DNA of 64,000 nt. Origin: Artocarpus heterophyllus. Lineage: Eukaryota; Streptophyta; Magnoliopsida; Rosales; Moraceae. The stretch is from contig CM046339.1 in the NCBI GenBank assembly GCA_025403435.1, positions 5,664,981-5,728,980 of the forward strand, in the 5' to 3' direction. Under the pieces are notes generated by a model. The model was not told the DNA's origin. It ran no database searches and saw only the letters and a program-made list of their open reading frames with translations. Made by a program: the position numbers and the translations under genes. Shown here in pieces: positions 47,980-61,173 of the stretch (positions within the stretch are counted from its first letter, which is position 1; every line of letters begins with the position of its first letter).

Positions 47980-50900
47980 ATGTCCAAAAACGCTTTATCA
48001 TCGATACTTGACAAAAACCAATTAACCGGTGAGAACTATAATGATTGGAAACGGAACCTGGACATCGTCCTTTCCTTTGAGAAACTGAAATATGTTCTGA
48101 CAACTCCTTGTCCTCCCGTGCCTACGGGAGACTCAAGTAATGAGCAATTCCAAGCGTACGAACGCTGGAAAGATGCTAATGATCAGGCCCGCTGCTATGT
48201 TATGGCTAGCATGAATAACGTGCTGCAGGCTCAACATCAGGATTATGAGACTGCGAAGCAGATCTTGGATAATCTTGAGGACATGTTTGGAGGCCAGGCC
48301 ATAACAAAGCGGCAAGGGGCGCTTCGAAAACTCTTAAACTGTAGACAGAGACCGGGGACATATGTAAAGGAGCACATGATGTTGGTCATGGGTTACCTCG
48401 CTGAGGCTCAAACCAATGGAGCCGACATCGATGCTGAAACTCAGATGACTATGGTCTTTGAGACTCTGTCTAAGGAATTTATTCCGTTTAGAGCTACTTT
48501 TAATCTAAGCAATAGACGGGATATGACCTTGACAGAACTGATGAAACAGTTACAAGAGTTTGAACTGCTGATCAGGGAGTCTCCTGCTGGTGGAGAGGCC
48601 AATATGGTAGCTGCTTCTGGTTCCAATCCTAACTTTGGGAATGGAAAGAAGCAACGGGCCAAAAGTGGGAAGTCTTCTATTCCTATTGCTACCGAGAGCA
48701 AGAAAAAGAAGAAGAAGAACCCAAAGAAGCTTAAGTGCTTCTTTTGTGGTAAGGTAGGGCATATAAAGAAGCATTGCAAGGACTTCCTTTCCAAGGGAGG
48801 TAGGTGTGATCTTCTATATTTAGAAACTTGTTTGGTTGAGGAATCCAGTGACATTTGGGTCATAGATTCCGGTGCAACTAATCATGTTTGTGTTTCTCTG
48901 CAGGGATTCAAAGAAACGAGAAGTCTACTTCGTGAAGACTTAACGCTTCGGATGGGTGATGGATCCTTGGTCTCAGCGGAAGCAGTGGGAGATGTCCATC
49001 TTTATTTTGATAATTATAGGAGTTTAATTTTGCGAGATTGTTTTTATGTTCCTAAATTTAAAAGGAATTTAATTTCTGTATCTTCTTTATTTAAAGACTC
49101 CTACGTGGTATCTTTTAATGAAAAAGTGGTGATTCGTAAAAACAAATCTTTTATCTGTTCTGGATGGATGCAAAATAATCTATATTTTATCAAACCTAAG
49201 ATGGACCTATTGCTTAATGCTGAGATAAATGATAATGACTCAAAAAGACTTAAAACTTCTCACTCTAATAAGACTTATCTTTGGCATTTGCGCCTTGGCC
49301 ATATTAACCTAAATAGGATTCAAAGGTTGGTAAGGGATGGACCTTTAAGTCACTTAAAGGTGGAATCTATACCTCAATGTGAGTCTTGTTTGGAGGGTAA
49401 AATGACCAAAAGACCATACGGGTCTAAGGGCAATAGGGCCGAAGGGGTTCTAGAACTTGTGCATAGTGATGTTTGCGGACCGATGAACATCCAGGCACGA
49501 GGAGGGTATGAGTACTTCGTTACTTTTATTGACGATTACTCAAGATATGGGTATGTGTACCTAATGCACCACAAAAGCGAAACTTATGATAAGTTCAGGG
49601 AGTTTCGGGCTGAAGTGGAAAAGCAATTGGGTAGACCCATAAAGGCACTTCGATCTGATCGAGGTGGGGAATACCTTTCTGATGAGTTCTTGGGACACTT
49701 GTTAGAGAATGGGATTTTATCCCATTTGACTGCGCCGGGTACTCCGCTGCAGAATGGCGTAGCAGAGAGAAGGAATAGGACTTTGTTGGACATGATTCGG
49801 TCCATGATGAGTTATTCATCATTGCCTTTATCCTTTTGGGGATATGCACTACAAACCGCATGTTATCTTTTGAACAATGTGCCTTCAAAATCGGTCCCTA
49901 AAACTCCTCACGAGTTGTGGACAAGACGGAAGACATCCTTAAACCATATTCGCATATGGGGATGTCCAGCTCATGTCCTGTTTAAGGATCCGAATAAGTT
50001 GGAAGCACGTTCAGAAGTTTGCGTGTTTGTAGGATATCCAAAAGGGACTAAAGGGGGTTATTTTTATAACCCAAAGGAAAATAAAGTCGTGGTTTCAACT
50101 AATGCAACTTTCCTTGAGGAGAGTTACATGAACGACTTTAAACCTCAAAGCAAAGTGGTGCTTGAGGAGTTGAGGGGTAATCCGTTTACTCCGGAGGTTC
50201 CGAACGAAACCATTCCGATCGGTGTAGAAAAACCAAACAAACCTGAACAACAACCTCAGGGGCTTCGGCGTAGTGGGAGGATCGGGCGTCAACCTGAGAG
50301 GTATATGTTCAATGGGGAGGTCTTTTTGGCTGAACCGGATGAACATGACAGGGATCCTTATACTTACGCAGAAGCTATGGAGGATGTTGATTCAAGACTT
50401 TGGACAGAGGCCATGAACATTGAGATGAAGTCTATGGAGACTAATCGGGTCTGGGAGCTTGTGGATCTTCCCGAAGGGGTAAAACCCATAGGGTGTAAGT
50501 GGATCTACAAGAGGAAAAGAGGAGTGGATGGAAAGGTCGAAACCTTTAAGGCTAGACTGGTAGCTAAGGGTTATACGCAAAAGGAAGGAATCGATTATGA
50601 GGAAACCTTTTCGCCTGTAGCCATGCTTAAGTCCATCCGGATTCTCTTGTCCATAGCTGCCGCTCTCGACTACGAGATTTGGCAGATGGATGTCAAGACG
50701 GCTTTTTTGAATGGCTATCTTGATGAGTCCATTTATATGGAACAACCAGACGGGTTCAAGGTCGCGGGTCAAGAGGGTAAGGTTTGTAAGTTGCTAAAGT
50801 CTATTTATGGACTTAAGCAGGCTTCTCGTTCTTGGAACATAAGATTTGATCAAGTGATCAAGACTTATGGGTTCTCACAAAATGTGGATGAACCATGTGT

Positions 50901-51933
50901 TTACAAACACATTAAGAATGGGAAGGTGGTTTTTCTACTACTCTATGTAGATGACATTCTGCTAATTGGCAATGACGTTGGGGCGTTGTCATCGGTCAAA
51001 TTATGGTTGACCAAGCAGTTTGACATGAAGGACCTGGGTGAGGCTAATTTTGTTCTCGGTATCCAGATCTTTCGGGATAGGAAGAACAAAATGATAGCTT
51101 TGTCACAGGCCGGCTACATAGATAAAATTCTCAGGAGGTTTGCAATGTAGGATTCCAAGAAAGGTGGGCAACCATCTAGGTCTGGAATTACTCTTTCTAA
51201 GAAAGACTCTCCAAAGTCTTATGAAGAAAGAGAATACATGAAGAAGGTGCCTTATGCTTCGGCAGTGGGTAGTCTCATGTATGCCATGCTTTGCACTCGA
51301 CCGGATATTAGCTATGCGGTCGGGATTGTGAGTCGATTTCAGGCGGATCCAGGACCGAACCATTGGGTTGCGGTAAAGCATATTTTCAAGTACCTGAGAA
51401 GGACTCGAGGGTATATGCTTGTGTATTCGGGTGAGGATTTAACTCCTCTAGGATACACTGATTCGGATTTTCAATCCTGCCTGGATTCTAGGAAATCGAC
51501 TTCAGGGTTTGTGTTTACTCTGGGTGGCGGTGCCATCAGTTGGAGAAGTGCGAAGCAAGATTGCTCTTCGGATTCAACGATGGAGGCCGAGTATGTGGCG
51601 GCTAGTGATGCTTCGAAAGAAGCAGTGTGGCTCCGCAAGTTCCTTGGGGATCTTGAGGTAGTTCCTGGTGTGGATAAAGCGGTATCACTGTACTGTGATA
51701 ACAGTGCGGCGGTGGCTAATGCTAAGGAACCAAGATTTCACAAGAAGAGTAAGCATATTGATCGGAAGTATCATGTGATAAAGGACTTCGTTGAGAGCGG
51801 GCATGTCACGGTGTGCAAGATCGCGTCAGAGGACAATTTAGCTGATCCATTTACGAAGACACTTTCTGGGAGAGTCTTCGAAAGGCATGTGGAAGCTATG
51901 GGGATGCGAAATTTGCAGTATTTACTCACTTAG
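47980..51933 (+). pseudogene. Copia C gag-pol with a single nonsense codon
   Basis: Collinear with the Copia A polyprotein from MSKNALSS at 47980 to the stop at 51931-51933. The frame is open except for TAG at 51148-51150 (RRFAM-stop-DSKKG), where A has CAG (4651-4653). The stop lies between the RT core and RNase H, so the truncated product keeps gag, protease, integrase and RT (YVDD at about 50944-50955) but loses RNase H (51238-51933). A few amino-acid differences from A are scattered, including QQNG to LQNG in the integrase. Stop-codon readthrough or help from A could in principle compensate. Confidence 0.93.
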
Positions 51934-51947
51934 TGCAAGTGGGAGAT

Positions 51948-53980
51948 TGTTAGACATGTATGCTCTAAGGAGTAAAAATGTAATACGTTTTTGGAGACAT
52001 TTTTATCAATAAAGAATTTATTCATTTATATATACCAAATATTGTCCTCTTTACGTTCATATTTGTTGAATGTATGATAAGCAAACAGTAGTCTGAGACT
52101 GTCAGTCTAAACCTTAAGAGTTGGGCATATGATGGGATGATTATGCGGTAGACACGACTCTTAAGGTGATGGTCTAAAATATATGATCCGCAATCGAGGG
52201 AATAAAGTTGGGCGCTTTATTCATGTAAAGATTGTTATGTTGTCTATATCCCTTTTGGGAGATGGTTTGTCTTGGCCATCGGAGTTGGACTCCGTGAATA
52301 GAAACATTTGCGCGTTGTCATAGGTGACGATGTGTTGGATCGGGACATAAAGTGAATTGATTTGGATTAATAATTCTGTCTTGGCAAATCGATTCACTTT
52401 AGACAATCATTTGTATTGTATCTTAATCCTGAGATGAATAATGGGCCCGTTGTCTCGACTTGTGTCCTTTGATGTACCAATGGGTGACTCCCACATCTCT
52501 ATAGTGGCATGCATGCCGGTACGTTGGAGGCATGACTCTTGGTAGCGTAGACTTGTTATTCATAGATATGGAATCCATAGCTCCTCTTTAGGAGTAATGA
52601 TATCCTCTTATATGCGTTGTCCTGTAATTGGAAAACTGGAGCGCTCAACCATTTGGATACATAGGTGTAACCGAATGGTATACTATCTTTGGATGGTAAG
52701 TTTTCTAATGGTGAGACAATGGAACGTAAGATAAAAATAATCGGGAAGGTAAGACAGAACTTGTCCTTAAGCCGATTATGGATGATCATATGGGGATGCG
52801 ATACACTCTGATATGTCATGGAGACTTAGCTACACGAGCTTCGTAATTCTATAAAGTTCGAGAGTGCAGCTCCAAGCTTTTAGTGGAGTAGCGTTGGAGT
52901 TGATAATTGTGAAATGTATATCTAGGATATTGGGTTTCATAATTATCATGAGCTTGAACTTTATAGGTCCATTTTGGTCCCCTTTGCTAGCTCACAAAAT
53001 CCTGTAACGACACGGCGTGCTTTTCCAATAATTGGTGACTTATGTCGGATTTATCAGATTGGTTTAAAATTTATAAGAATCAAATAATTCATGTCTGTTT
53101 ATCGGTTGAATTAATTATGTAAGAAATTAGTTCAAGATGAACTTGTTGAATTATGGCGTTCGGATAATTCTTGTCTGTTTATCGGTTGTTTTAATTTTGG
53201 ACAATTAGAACAAGATAAACTTGTAGAATTATTGTGAATTGATTTATTTTCTTAGAGATTATCTTGATAAAGTTTGTTTTGATCAGATATCTTTTCTATT
53301 GGGCTATTTGAATCAAAACTGAGACTTTATCCTTTAGAATCTCGGGTGGAAAATAAAAGATTCGCGGAGATTTTTTCTCGGCAGTTCGGCCTGTCGATCA
53401 GAAAGTTTGGCCTGCCGAACTGGCCAGTTCGGCCTGCCTATCTCACAGTTCGGCATGCCGACCGCGACAGCTAAGATTACGTGTTTTTCACGCGTATCTT
53501 ATCAGATATTGATCCGAACTTGATTCTGTTTCGATTTTTGAGACCTAATCTGATATGGACTGACCCCAAGGACCAATAGGTATAAAAAGGGAGTGAGTCT
53601 AATGATTTACTCAGATCAATTTGAGAGATTAAGAGTGATACTCTTCTAGTAAGCATCTGAAAACTCCCTGAGAGCTTTTGTTCACAAATCACGAACACTA
53701 GCTTTGGGTTCTCTCTATTGGTTGGAAGGAGAGTCACCGGTGGAAGATCTGTACGTGTGAGCCCACACTCACTCCGGTTGTGGATAGAGAATAGCAAAGA
53801 AGACCAGTTGGTTGAGGCTCTTCTGGAACGTTACTTCTCTACACAGGTCATGGAGGTTCTTCGGCACACTGAGGTTAGTAAGATCTGTTTAATTTATACA
53901 TATAACATGTCAAACTTGTGTTTTGGAAAATACTCTGATGAAAAATTTTTAAAATTCCGCTGCGCACTTTGTTTCCAACA
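51948..53980 (+). repeat. 3' LTR of Copia C
   Basis: 2033 bp, preceded by AAGTGGGAGAT at 51937-51947. Differences from the 5' LTR that I can see include a T-to-C and an A-to-G near 52830-52865, a T-to-C near 53161, three changes in the palindrome array, one near 53651, two near 53849 and one near 53960. TATA box at 53581; array starts 53385, 53406, 53428 and 53449. Confidence 0.95.
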
Positions 53981-54149
53981 TTTATATCCTTTAAAAGTTA
54001 CTTTACCAATTCTATCTTAAAACTATTTATTATTATATATATTATTTATTTATTTTTTTGCTTACTTTTTTTTAACAACTAATTAATTAGTAACATAACG
54101 GTAATTTCAAAATTCATATTTAGTAGCGAAATTTTAAAGTTATATACAA

Positions 54150-54232
54150 GACTTATGAGTCATAGTCATCGAAACAGTCATCATCAAAACAGACATCAAA
54201 ATAGTCATCAGCATAGTCATCAAAACATAAGC
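54150..54232. repeat. Short AGTCATCAAAAC minisatellite
   Basis: Six imperfect copies of a 12-15-bp unit, AGTCATC(ATC)AAAAC, in solo LTR 2. Confidence 0.75.
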
Positions 54233-56799
54233 GGAAATCTAAGCACGCGGGATCCATTTCCCATTTCTCCACTTTGATTGTCCGCCGCTTCACCACCATC
54301 CATTAGGCGTTACTGACAGGTTGTTTACCTATAGTATGAATATTCTTGGATGAGCTTGCGCTCAGCATGCAGGAATAGTAACTCGCAAAATGTTTAAAAT
54401 AGCACGTAATCATATGTATGACTAATAAAATGCATGAACCATATTATGCTCAGTTATGAACTTGTCTTATTATTAATCGGGCCCGAGTAGTCGTACCGGT
54501 TGTGCGCAATCAACGGGATGTTAGGGTTTGCAAGGTCCCAACAACACCGTGACCAATTATAATTTATTACTTTAACATAGAGCCTCCCCGTGGGTCGAGA
54601 GGTTGGTACGGCTCTTTTGGTTAATTCTTCATTTAAGTTTCACTAGCTATTTTAGTGAACATGAAATATGACATGGCATATCGTACTCAAAGCTTAACAT
54701 GCTTGTAACATATTGAAAACCTTTATTTTAAATTATTCGTACTGTAGGGGAGATTCCTACGTATCTGTGTCAGTGAAGTAGACTCCCCTATCAATTCTGA
54801 GTTCCTCTTTCTCTACTGAATAAATATGTATAAACACCCATTACGAGTGTGTAAGAATTCCCCATTTTAGGTTATTAATTTTAGCATAACCACAAGAATT
54901 TGATCACTTTGTTAGATCGTGGATCCCTTTATCAACTAGTCATGAGTTTCCCCATTTTTATTATAAGGATTAATTTTTACTAAATCCTCATAATATTCAA
55001 ACTTTTCCTTAATTGTCATATGTTCATATCTACATTGATGATTAATTAATTATCTATCCTTATTTAAACCGTGAGGCATTAATCTACTAAATTAGTCACT
55101 CTTAAATTCATGATTCTTATCGGAAGTCCTAATTGAGCTTGTTTTAAATTTGTTTCATGGGCTCGCAATTTATTTTAAGTCCATAAGCGCTAAAATGACA
55201 TTATAACGTCTTATAGATTCTACCAATAGGCTGTGTATCGAGCAACATTTTAGACTGAAACGGGCGTTGGACCGATGCCTAACATTGTGGCAATAAAGCT
55301 TTATTGTATCGAGTTTTTATGTTTGCAAAATTAATGTTCAATTGAAAACGATTAAAGTTCATTATTGAAATTCTTACCCGTTTAGCTTGGGATTTCAAAT
55401 AAAAATCGTTGTATAAAATAACACCCAAAGTTGTTAGCCCACTAAATCTTGGGCCTATATAACCTTTCAAATGTATTGTAATTTCTTGGTTTAGTGAAAA
55501 ATTAAATTTTAAAGACACACGATCTTTGTTTGTAAAAACTGATACCGGTGAAGTAATTTTGGAAGATTTATATGAAGTCCTTTATTAACACAGTTTTTTT
55601 TTTTTTTTTATAAAAGTTACTTGTTTTTAACTGTGTGTTTTTTTTAAAAAAAATTTCTTGTTTGTTCTAAAGTCCCGGTTACCATTTTATTTTGACAAAA
55701 AATTGCTTTCCGGTTAAAACTTTGAAGGCTTTACCGATTAAGAGTTTTTGACTATTTTTGTATATCAAATTTTAAGTCCAATTTAGAAATAGATTTTCAC
55801 AAAAATTTCTTCATGAAAGTTCTTTATTTTACTACAAACTAAGACTTTTATGTTTGGCAAAATTTGTAGTTCGCCATCAAAACGACCCAAAACTCTAAAA
55901 CAGTTTTCTGAGCAAAAAAAAGTAGTTTTTGGACTGTTTTGGAAAACTATCTATAACTATATTTTAGAGGCAGATTTTGAAAAAAAATTTCTTCACCAAA
56001 GTTCGTCTTGTTGAAATCCAAAACTTCTATGTTTTGTGAAATGTAAAATTCGGACTCTAAATGGTTTGAAAATGGAAAAACATGTTGGAACTGTTTTGGG
56101 CAGTTTAAATAAACTACATTAGGTAGTTTTTTTTCGGCTGCCTTTTTGGTAGTTTTTGGGACTGTTTTAGGCAGTCCATAAAAATTGTTCTGTAGGCCTA
56201 CTTAGAGTCAAAATTGTGTTTTTTTGTAGTCATAGGTTTTTGTTCAAAGCGACGAAAGCTAAAAATCCCATGTTTCATAAAATTTTAAAAATCGATCCTA
56301 AGGCCTCCATTTACACATTCAAAGTTTGTGGAAAATTTTTCCACAATCTAAAACTAGTACAAAATATAACTCTAACATACCATACTAACTTTTTACATCA
56401 CATACAAACACTAACTATACTAATCACACAAAAATAATTATTACAACATATTTCCTCACCCAATCATCAATTTTTTTCATGACTTTATAACCTTTAACCT
56501 AAAAGAAATTAATGAAAAGTTTAGAGTTGCTTACCCTTGGGGACTATTCTTGGATGGTTGATCTTAAGACTTCTATCTCCTCTCTTTTCCTCTTCTTGAG
56601 CCAACACTACATCAAAACTTTATCATGTAACAATCTAACTTGTCTTGGCTATCACATAAATGCTATCTAAGCAACATTTTTCTTTTCTTTGCTAAGGAAA
56701 AATAAAAAGGAAAGAAATAGTGTAGATATTACCTTGGACAAAGCCCTTCACCACCTCCTTTTTCTTCTACTTCTTCTTTGTGCACTCTTAATTTTGTGA

Positions 56800-57200
56800 T
56801 TTGCAAGTGGTGGAGATCAGTATGAAATTTGGCTATATATATATATATAGATTTTTTTTTTGGCTTGGTGAATCAGTGGAAGGCTTGAAACAAGTGGAGA
56901 GAAAGAAAAAAAAATCTCTTTGGCTTGGTGAATCAATGGAAAGCTTGAAACAAGTGGAAAGAAAAAAAAATCTCTTTCTTTGAAACCTTGAACTCACTCA
57001 GTGGAAGAACAAAAGGAGTGGAGTTTCCTTTTTGGCTTTTTCCTTCTCTTAGTGGCTTCGGTGGAAGTGGAGAAAAGAAAGGAAAGCAAATGGGAATAAA
57101 CTTACTTGGTGAAACAAGTGGAGGCAAGTGAAGACAAAGCAAGTTTTTTTTTTTCTTTTTCTTCTCTTGGAATGCACGAGTAGGATGGCAAGAAGGAAGT
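56800..57200. repeat. Local duplication and purine-rich tract in solo LTR 2
   Basis: The segment GGCTTGGTGAATCAGTGGA at about 56861 recurs near 56921 (period about 60 bp), within a GA-rich region with several poly-A tracts. The minus strand is correspondingly CT-rich, as in many plant LTR transcription start regions. Confidence 0.6.
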
Positions 57201-58082
57201 AAAAAATGACCAAAAAAAAAAAACTCTTTATTTATAGACTTGGCTTCCTAAGTGGCTTAATAAATAAAGAAGAAAAAAGAAAAAGACTAATCTTCCCCCC
57301 TGGATGTGGCATCTTGGATGGTGATGTATGGAGTGTTAGGTTGGCCTTAATCAAGTGTAAAGGACAACCATTATTGTGTAGTTTAATCAAGGGTACCTTA
57401 GACTTTTTTTTTTTGTAAGTTTCTATTACGCATGTAAATTTTATACTGCCAGTAATAATTAACATAGCATATGAAAATTTTTATTATTTGATTAATCCTC
57501 TCCTATTTTTCCAAATACTGTGACACACTAATCACAGTATGAACCGACATCGATCAAAGTTTAATCGCGTACCGATTTTTGACTGCATTAAGTCTTGAAA
57601 TTTATTTTAGACTTAATAAAAATATAGACTTGACTTTTTTAGTATCCAGGTTCAACAATGACATAGTTTTTAATAATGTCACTATCTGAGCTTGCACTAT
57701 AATTTATGTTGATACGACTACTCGCATAGCTCCATTTTTGACTAATTTGACAATTAAGGATCAAATTCGCGTTAAAGTGTCTCTTGGTATACTACTAACT
57801 TAGTATTGCACTTGAAAATTCTCATAATTAAATTTCTCAGGTTCTTTACAGATAAATTTCTTCCGCCTCAGTTGCAGTGAAATTCATAAATCTCTTTATT
57901 AAATTATAATAGTTAATTAATTAACTATGGAGTCTTTTATAGAATTTTTAGAATAGTTACATGTTAATTCCATAAATTCTTCAAACACGTATTTCATACA
58001 CAGTGTTTTCAAGAAAAATCCTTAATTTAAATAGACAAATTATGCTATTTAATTTTAAGATTTTTTTTATCATTACACTGGC

Positions 58083-59315
58083 TATGTTCTCATGACACAA
58101 TCAAGTAGACAATAATGTATAACTCTTATCTGTTGATATCTCTAACAAATTGAAACAACATGATAGAAACTATGTGAGAGTATATACACATGTAAATAAA
58201 CCTAATGTCCACCATTACTCTATTTCTAAAAGGTAAGACCATATCCCATTCAGAATTGAAAATTACGTGTTGTGTTGTCTTATCCCGACTGCTCTCTTTT
58301 GTAGAAATTTCGGCAATATGTCCGCTTAGTTCTTCAAAATGTGCTAATTATGTACACTAGGAGAACAAGGGGAAAACGCCAAAACTTCTACTATAGAAAA
58401 CAATAAATGGGTAATGACAATAAATATGTAATATTTTAATTCTCAACTGTGACAGTGACAATTCAGGTTGTTGTGAGCCACTCAAGAATCCAAAAATGGG
58501 TCTAAGGATAAGATTGTCAATGTATGCATGAAATAAAAAAAATAAATGAAGTCACAAATAGTGCACACGCACACAATTTTTAATTGTTTTTTATGAATTA
58601 AAGTCATAGGTAGCACACATGTATAAAATTGTGACCGTTCACGTATGAATTTAACATTACTAGCAATTTCACTAAGCGTTATGCAATTTTATCAAAACAT
58701 TTTACACCTTCCTTTAGTCTTTTTTATTCTAATATTTATTTTAATCAATAAATCATACATTTTTTAAATTTCTTTTTCTTATGTTTAGATTTCTTTAGAA
58801 ATTCTTATTTTTTATGTAAGTTATAATACGAATCTTACATTTACTGTTTTAAAATTTATTATGAATGTATCATCTTAAATTAATAATTGCTAATTAATTA
58901 TATTATAATTACTCAAAGTAATTACTATTTAGTTACTTTTATAAATTCAATATTTTCTATTTTTATGCATTTATCACTTGGTATAAAATTACAATTTATT
59001 GTTTAATTATTTTTAGAATTAATTTTCGGTTCTTATAAAATATTTATTCCTTGTGATTCTAATTAATACAAAAGTCTAAATGTTTTGTTAAAAACATTTT
59101 GTCTACTCTAAAAATTAAACCACACATATCCATATATATATATATATATATAACTACCACATTATATATAAAAATTAAAGTTATCAAATAAAAGTATCAC
59201 CATAGTGTTCTTTCTCAAATCACATGTACATAATAAAATCATAAATCATCTTACAACACTAAAAAGAAAAATTCCAAATGGAATAAAATTTCAAATTTGC
59301 TATGTTTTGAATAAA
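58083..59315. other. AT-rich region right of solo LTR 2, no gene recognised
   Basis: By continuity across the solo LTR it should be the 5' flank of the CACTA-2 TNP2 gene or the end of that element, but I find no inverted CACTA terminus in it. It includes a (TA)n run at 59132-59152. Confidence 0.45.
59132..59152. repeat. (TA)n microsatellite
   Basis: About ten TA dinucleotides in a row. Confidence 0.9.
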
Positions 59316-60022
59316 CACTACTGCAAAAATCATTTTTAACCACAGTTTAAAACTATTGTTAAAGCATTTTTCATAACGGTTTTTGTACCGACATCAAAGC
59401 TAGTATGATCAAAATTGATATGTTTAACAATAGTTAGAAGCCGTTGTTAAAGATGATAAAATACAATGGTTAAGCGTTGATTATTGATGATGATTTAAGA
59501 CTATGGTAAAAAACCATTGTTAAAGATTATTAAAGATGGTCAAAAACCATTGTTAAATATGTTTAAAGATAGTTAAAAACCAACCGTTGTTAAAAATAAT
59601 CAAAAACACATGTTAGAAAATTAAAAAAAAAATGGTCTATTTTCTCCGTTGTTAAATAGTTTACCCCAATTCTTGTTATAATAAAAAAATAAATAAAATA
59701 AACTAATATTATTTACATATGAGATGTAGAAGATGAAGTTATTATACAAAATAATAATAATAATCATCTCCGTACATATCCATTACATCCAAATAACAAA
59801 CAATAGTTACCAAATCCAAAGTACGTATCTAATACACAACAACCAAATCCAAAGTATGTATCCAATCTACAACTATTGGTGGAAAAGGTTGGTTAAAGCA
59901 CATGAGTACTTAAAGATTGATGTGAGATCCAATGATATGGCAAGAACATAGCCATCCACTTGCCCTGAACCTGATATAGATATTACAAAAAAGAGTTATT
60001 GATGAAAACACGTTTGCTAAAC
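59316..60022 (+). mobile_element. CACTA-type terminus with subterminal repeats (CACTA-3), interrupted by Gypsy-2
   Basis: Starts CACTACTGCAAAAATC at 59316, followed to about 59650 by repeats of AACCATTGTTAAAGAT / AACCGTTGTTAAA in both orientations, as in CACTA subterminal regions. The motif differs from that of CACTA-1, so it is another family. After 59650 it is AT-rich without coding sequence until Gypsy-2 at 60023. The other end is not in the window. A 72-residue frame at 59733-59951 has no recognisable domain. Confidence 0.6.
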
Positions 60023-61173
60023 TGTCACGCCCCGGAGTACGGGAGGTGACGTGGCGGATTATTTAAATTAATTAAAGGAGAATTTCATTAAAATCTAGAA
60101 TTTAAGGGGTTGAATTAAGTATAAAACGTGAGGTTCATTAAAACACTTTATAGCGAGTTCATATACATTAGACAATTTAAGACATTAAGCGAATAAATAT
60201 TAAAATAATCAAGCCGCGAGTATGGGTTCCACAACCCACAACTTGTGCACATGCATGGTTCTGACAATATCATAAATACAATCACAGTCCAGATACAAAT
60301 AAGTTAAATCTTACATGCCTTGATTAAATAGTACAAAAGATAAAATATCCTCCTATTGCTCCTGAGTTCGGTCCGAAGAATCCTCTCCAAACCTAAATGG
60401 GAAACCACATAGAGGGGGAAATTTAAAACAATAAAACGTGAGCGAAAGGCTCAGTAGGACTATGTTTTATAAAATAATTTAATTTAAAGAAACATTTCAT
60501 TGACAGGAGTACTCAAAAGAAACCTTAAATAAATAAATAAATAATTTGAGTAGAACCGTCCTAACTCAGAACAATCTACTTGCACAATCAGAAATACCAT
60601 TTTTCTTTTCCTAGGCAAACCATGATATCACCACCGTAGTGACCCAGCTGGGTTTCGGGACCTGCCCCCAAGGTCGATCGCTACACGACTCGATCTTTGA
60701 TATGGCATCATGTCTATATGTTTATTATCATCATCATTCAAAAACCCAATTACCGAGTATTGTTCTTTACATTTATTATGAGATTCATTTCAGTTCACGG
60801 TATACCAAATAAAACCTATAAATTCATTTTTCAAACAACCGTTGAAAACATTTTAATAGAAATCCTTTTCAAAGCCAAATCATTTCAAAACCAGGCTACC
60901 AAAGAAATAGGATAGAAGTCCTACCTCAATACTCGTGCCGGTGCCCCACACCGTGATCCCGATCCGCTATACGTTAGCTCCGCGGAACCACGAACGATCC
61001 TAGATACAACTAAGTCGATCAATAACTAGTTCGAGACATTCTATATTACTAAACCATTTCATGATGTCCTAGTGTGCCATTTGTACCTTTAAAATCATTC
61101 TATAAGGTTGGGATTTAAATCAGGGTTCAAAACAGTGAAAACGGGTGAAAATCACAAAAATTTCCATGACTCG

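Larger units (their letters stand above)
44220..53980 (+). mobile_element. Ty1/copia retrotransposon C, complete, 9.8 kb
   Basis: Both 2033-bp LTRs, primer site, leader, gag-pol and polypurine tract are present. The target duplication TTTAT occurs at 44215-44219 and 53981-53985. By hand count the two LTRs differ at about ten positions, which means recent insertion. It is nearly identical to Copia A. Two defects are visible: one nonsense codon in pol and a 60-bp segment separating the 5' LTR from the primer binding site. Confidence 0.96.
44121..58077 (-). mobile_element. Gypsy solo LTR 2 (about 4.2 kb net), split by Copia C
   Basis: Plus-strand ends TGAAACGACCCTCC (44121) and TCATTACA (58077). 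They are flanked by the near-matching target duplications CTAGC (44116-44120) and CTGGC (58078-58082). Blocks at about 54290-54650 (GTCCGCC..CACCA, GGGCCCGAGTAGTCGTACC, CCTCCCCGTGGGTCGAGAGG) are collinear with the Tekay-like LTR at 22540-22830, so it is a longer, diverged LTR of a related family. No internal region is seen. Open frames inside (for instance 55279-55518, 56801-56983, 57206-57418) show no known domain. Confidence 0.8.

Noticed and set aside
53981..54044. Copia C LTR ending 57-64 bp further downstream, at TATTATTATA
   Set aside because: The LTRs of A and B and the D LTR all end at CAACA. The target duplication TTTAT fits exactly with an end at 53980, and the longer end would lack a terminal CA. 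Kept only as an alternative in the finding.
59733..59951. Small plus-strand frame with isoleucine/asparagine-rich repeats
   Set aside because: AT-rich low-complexity translation with internally repeated words; nothing supports a gene.
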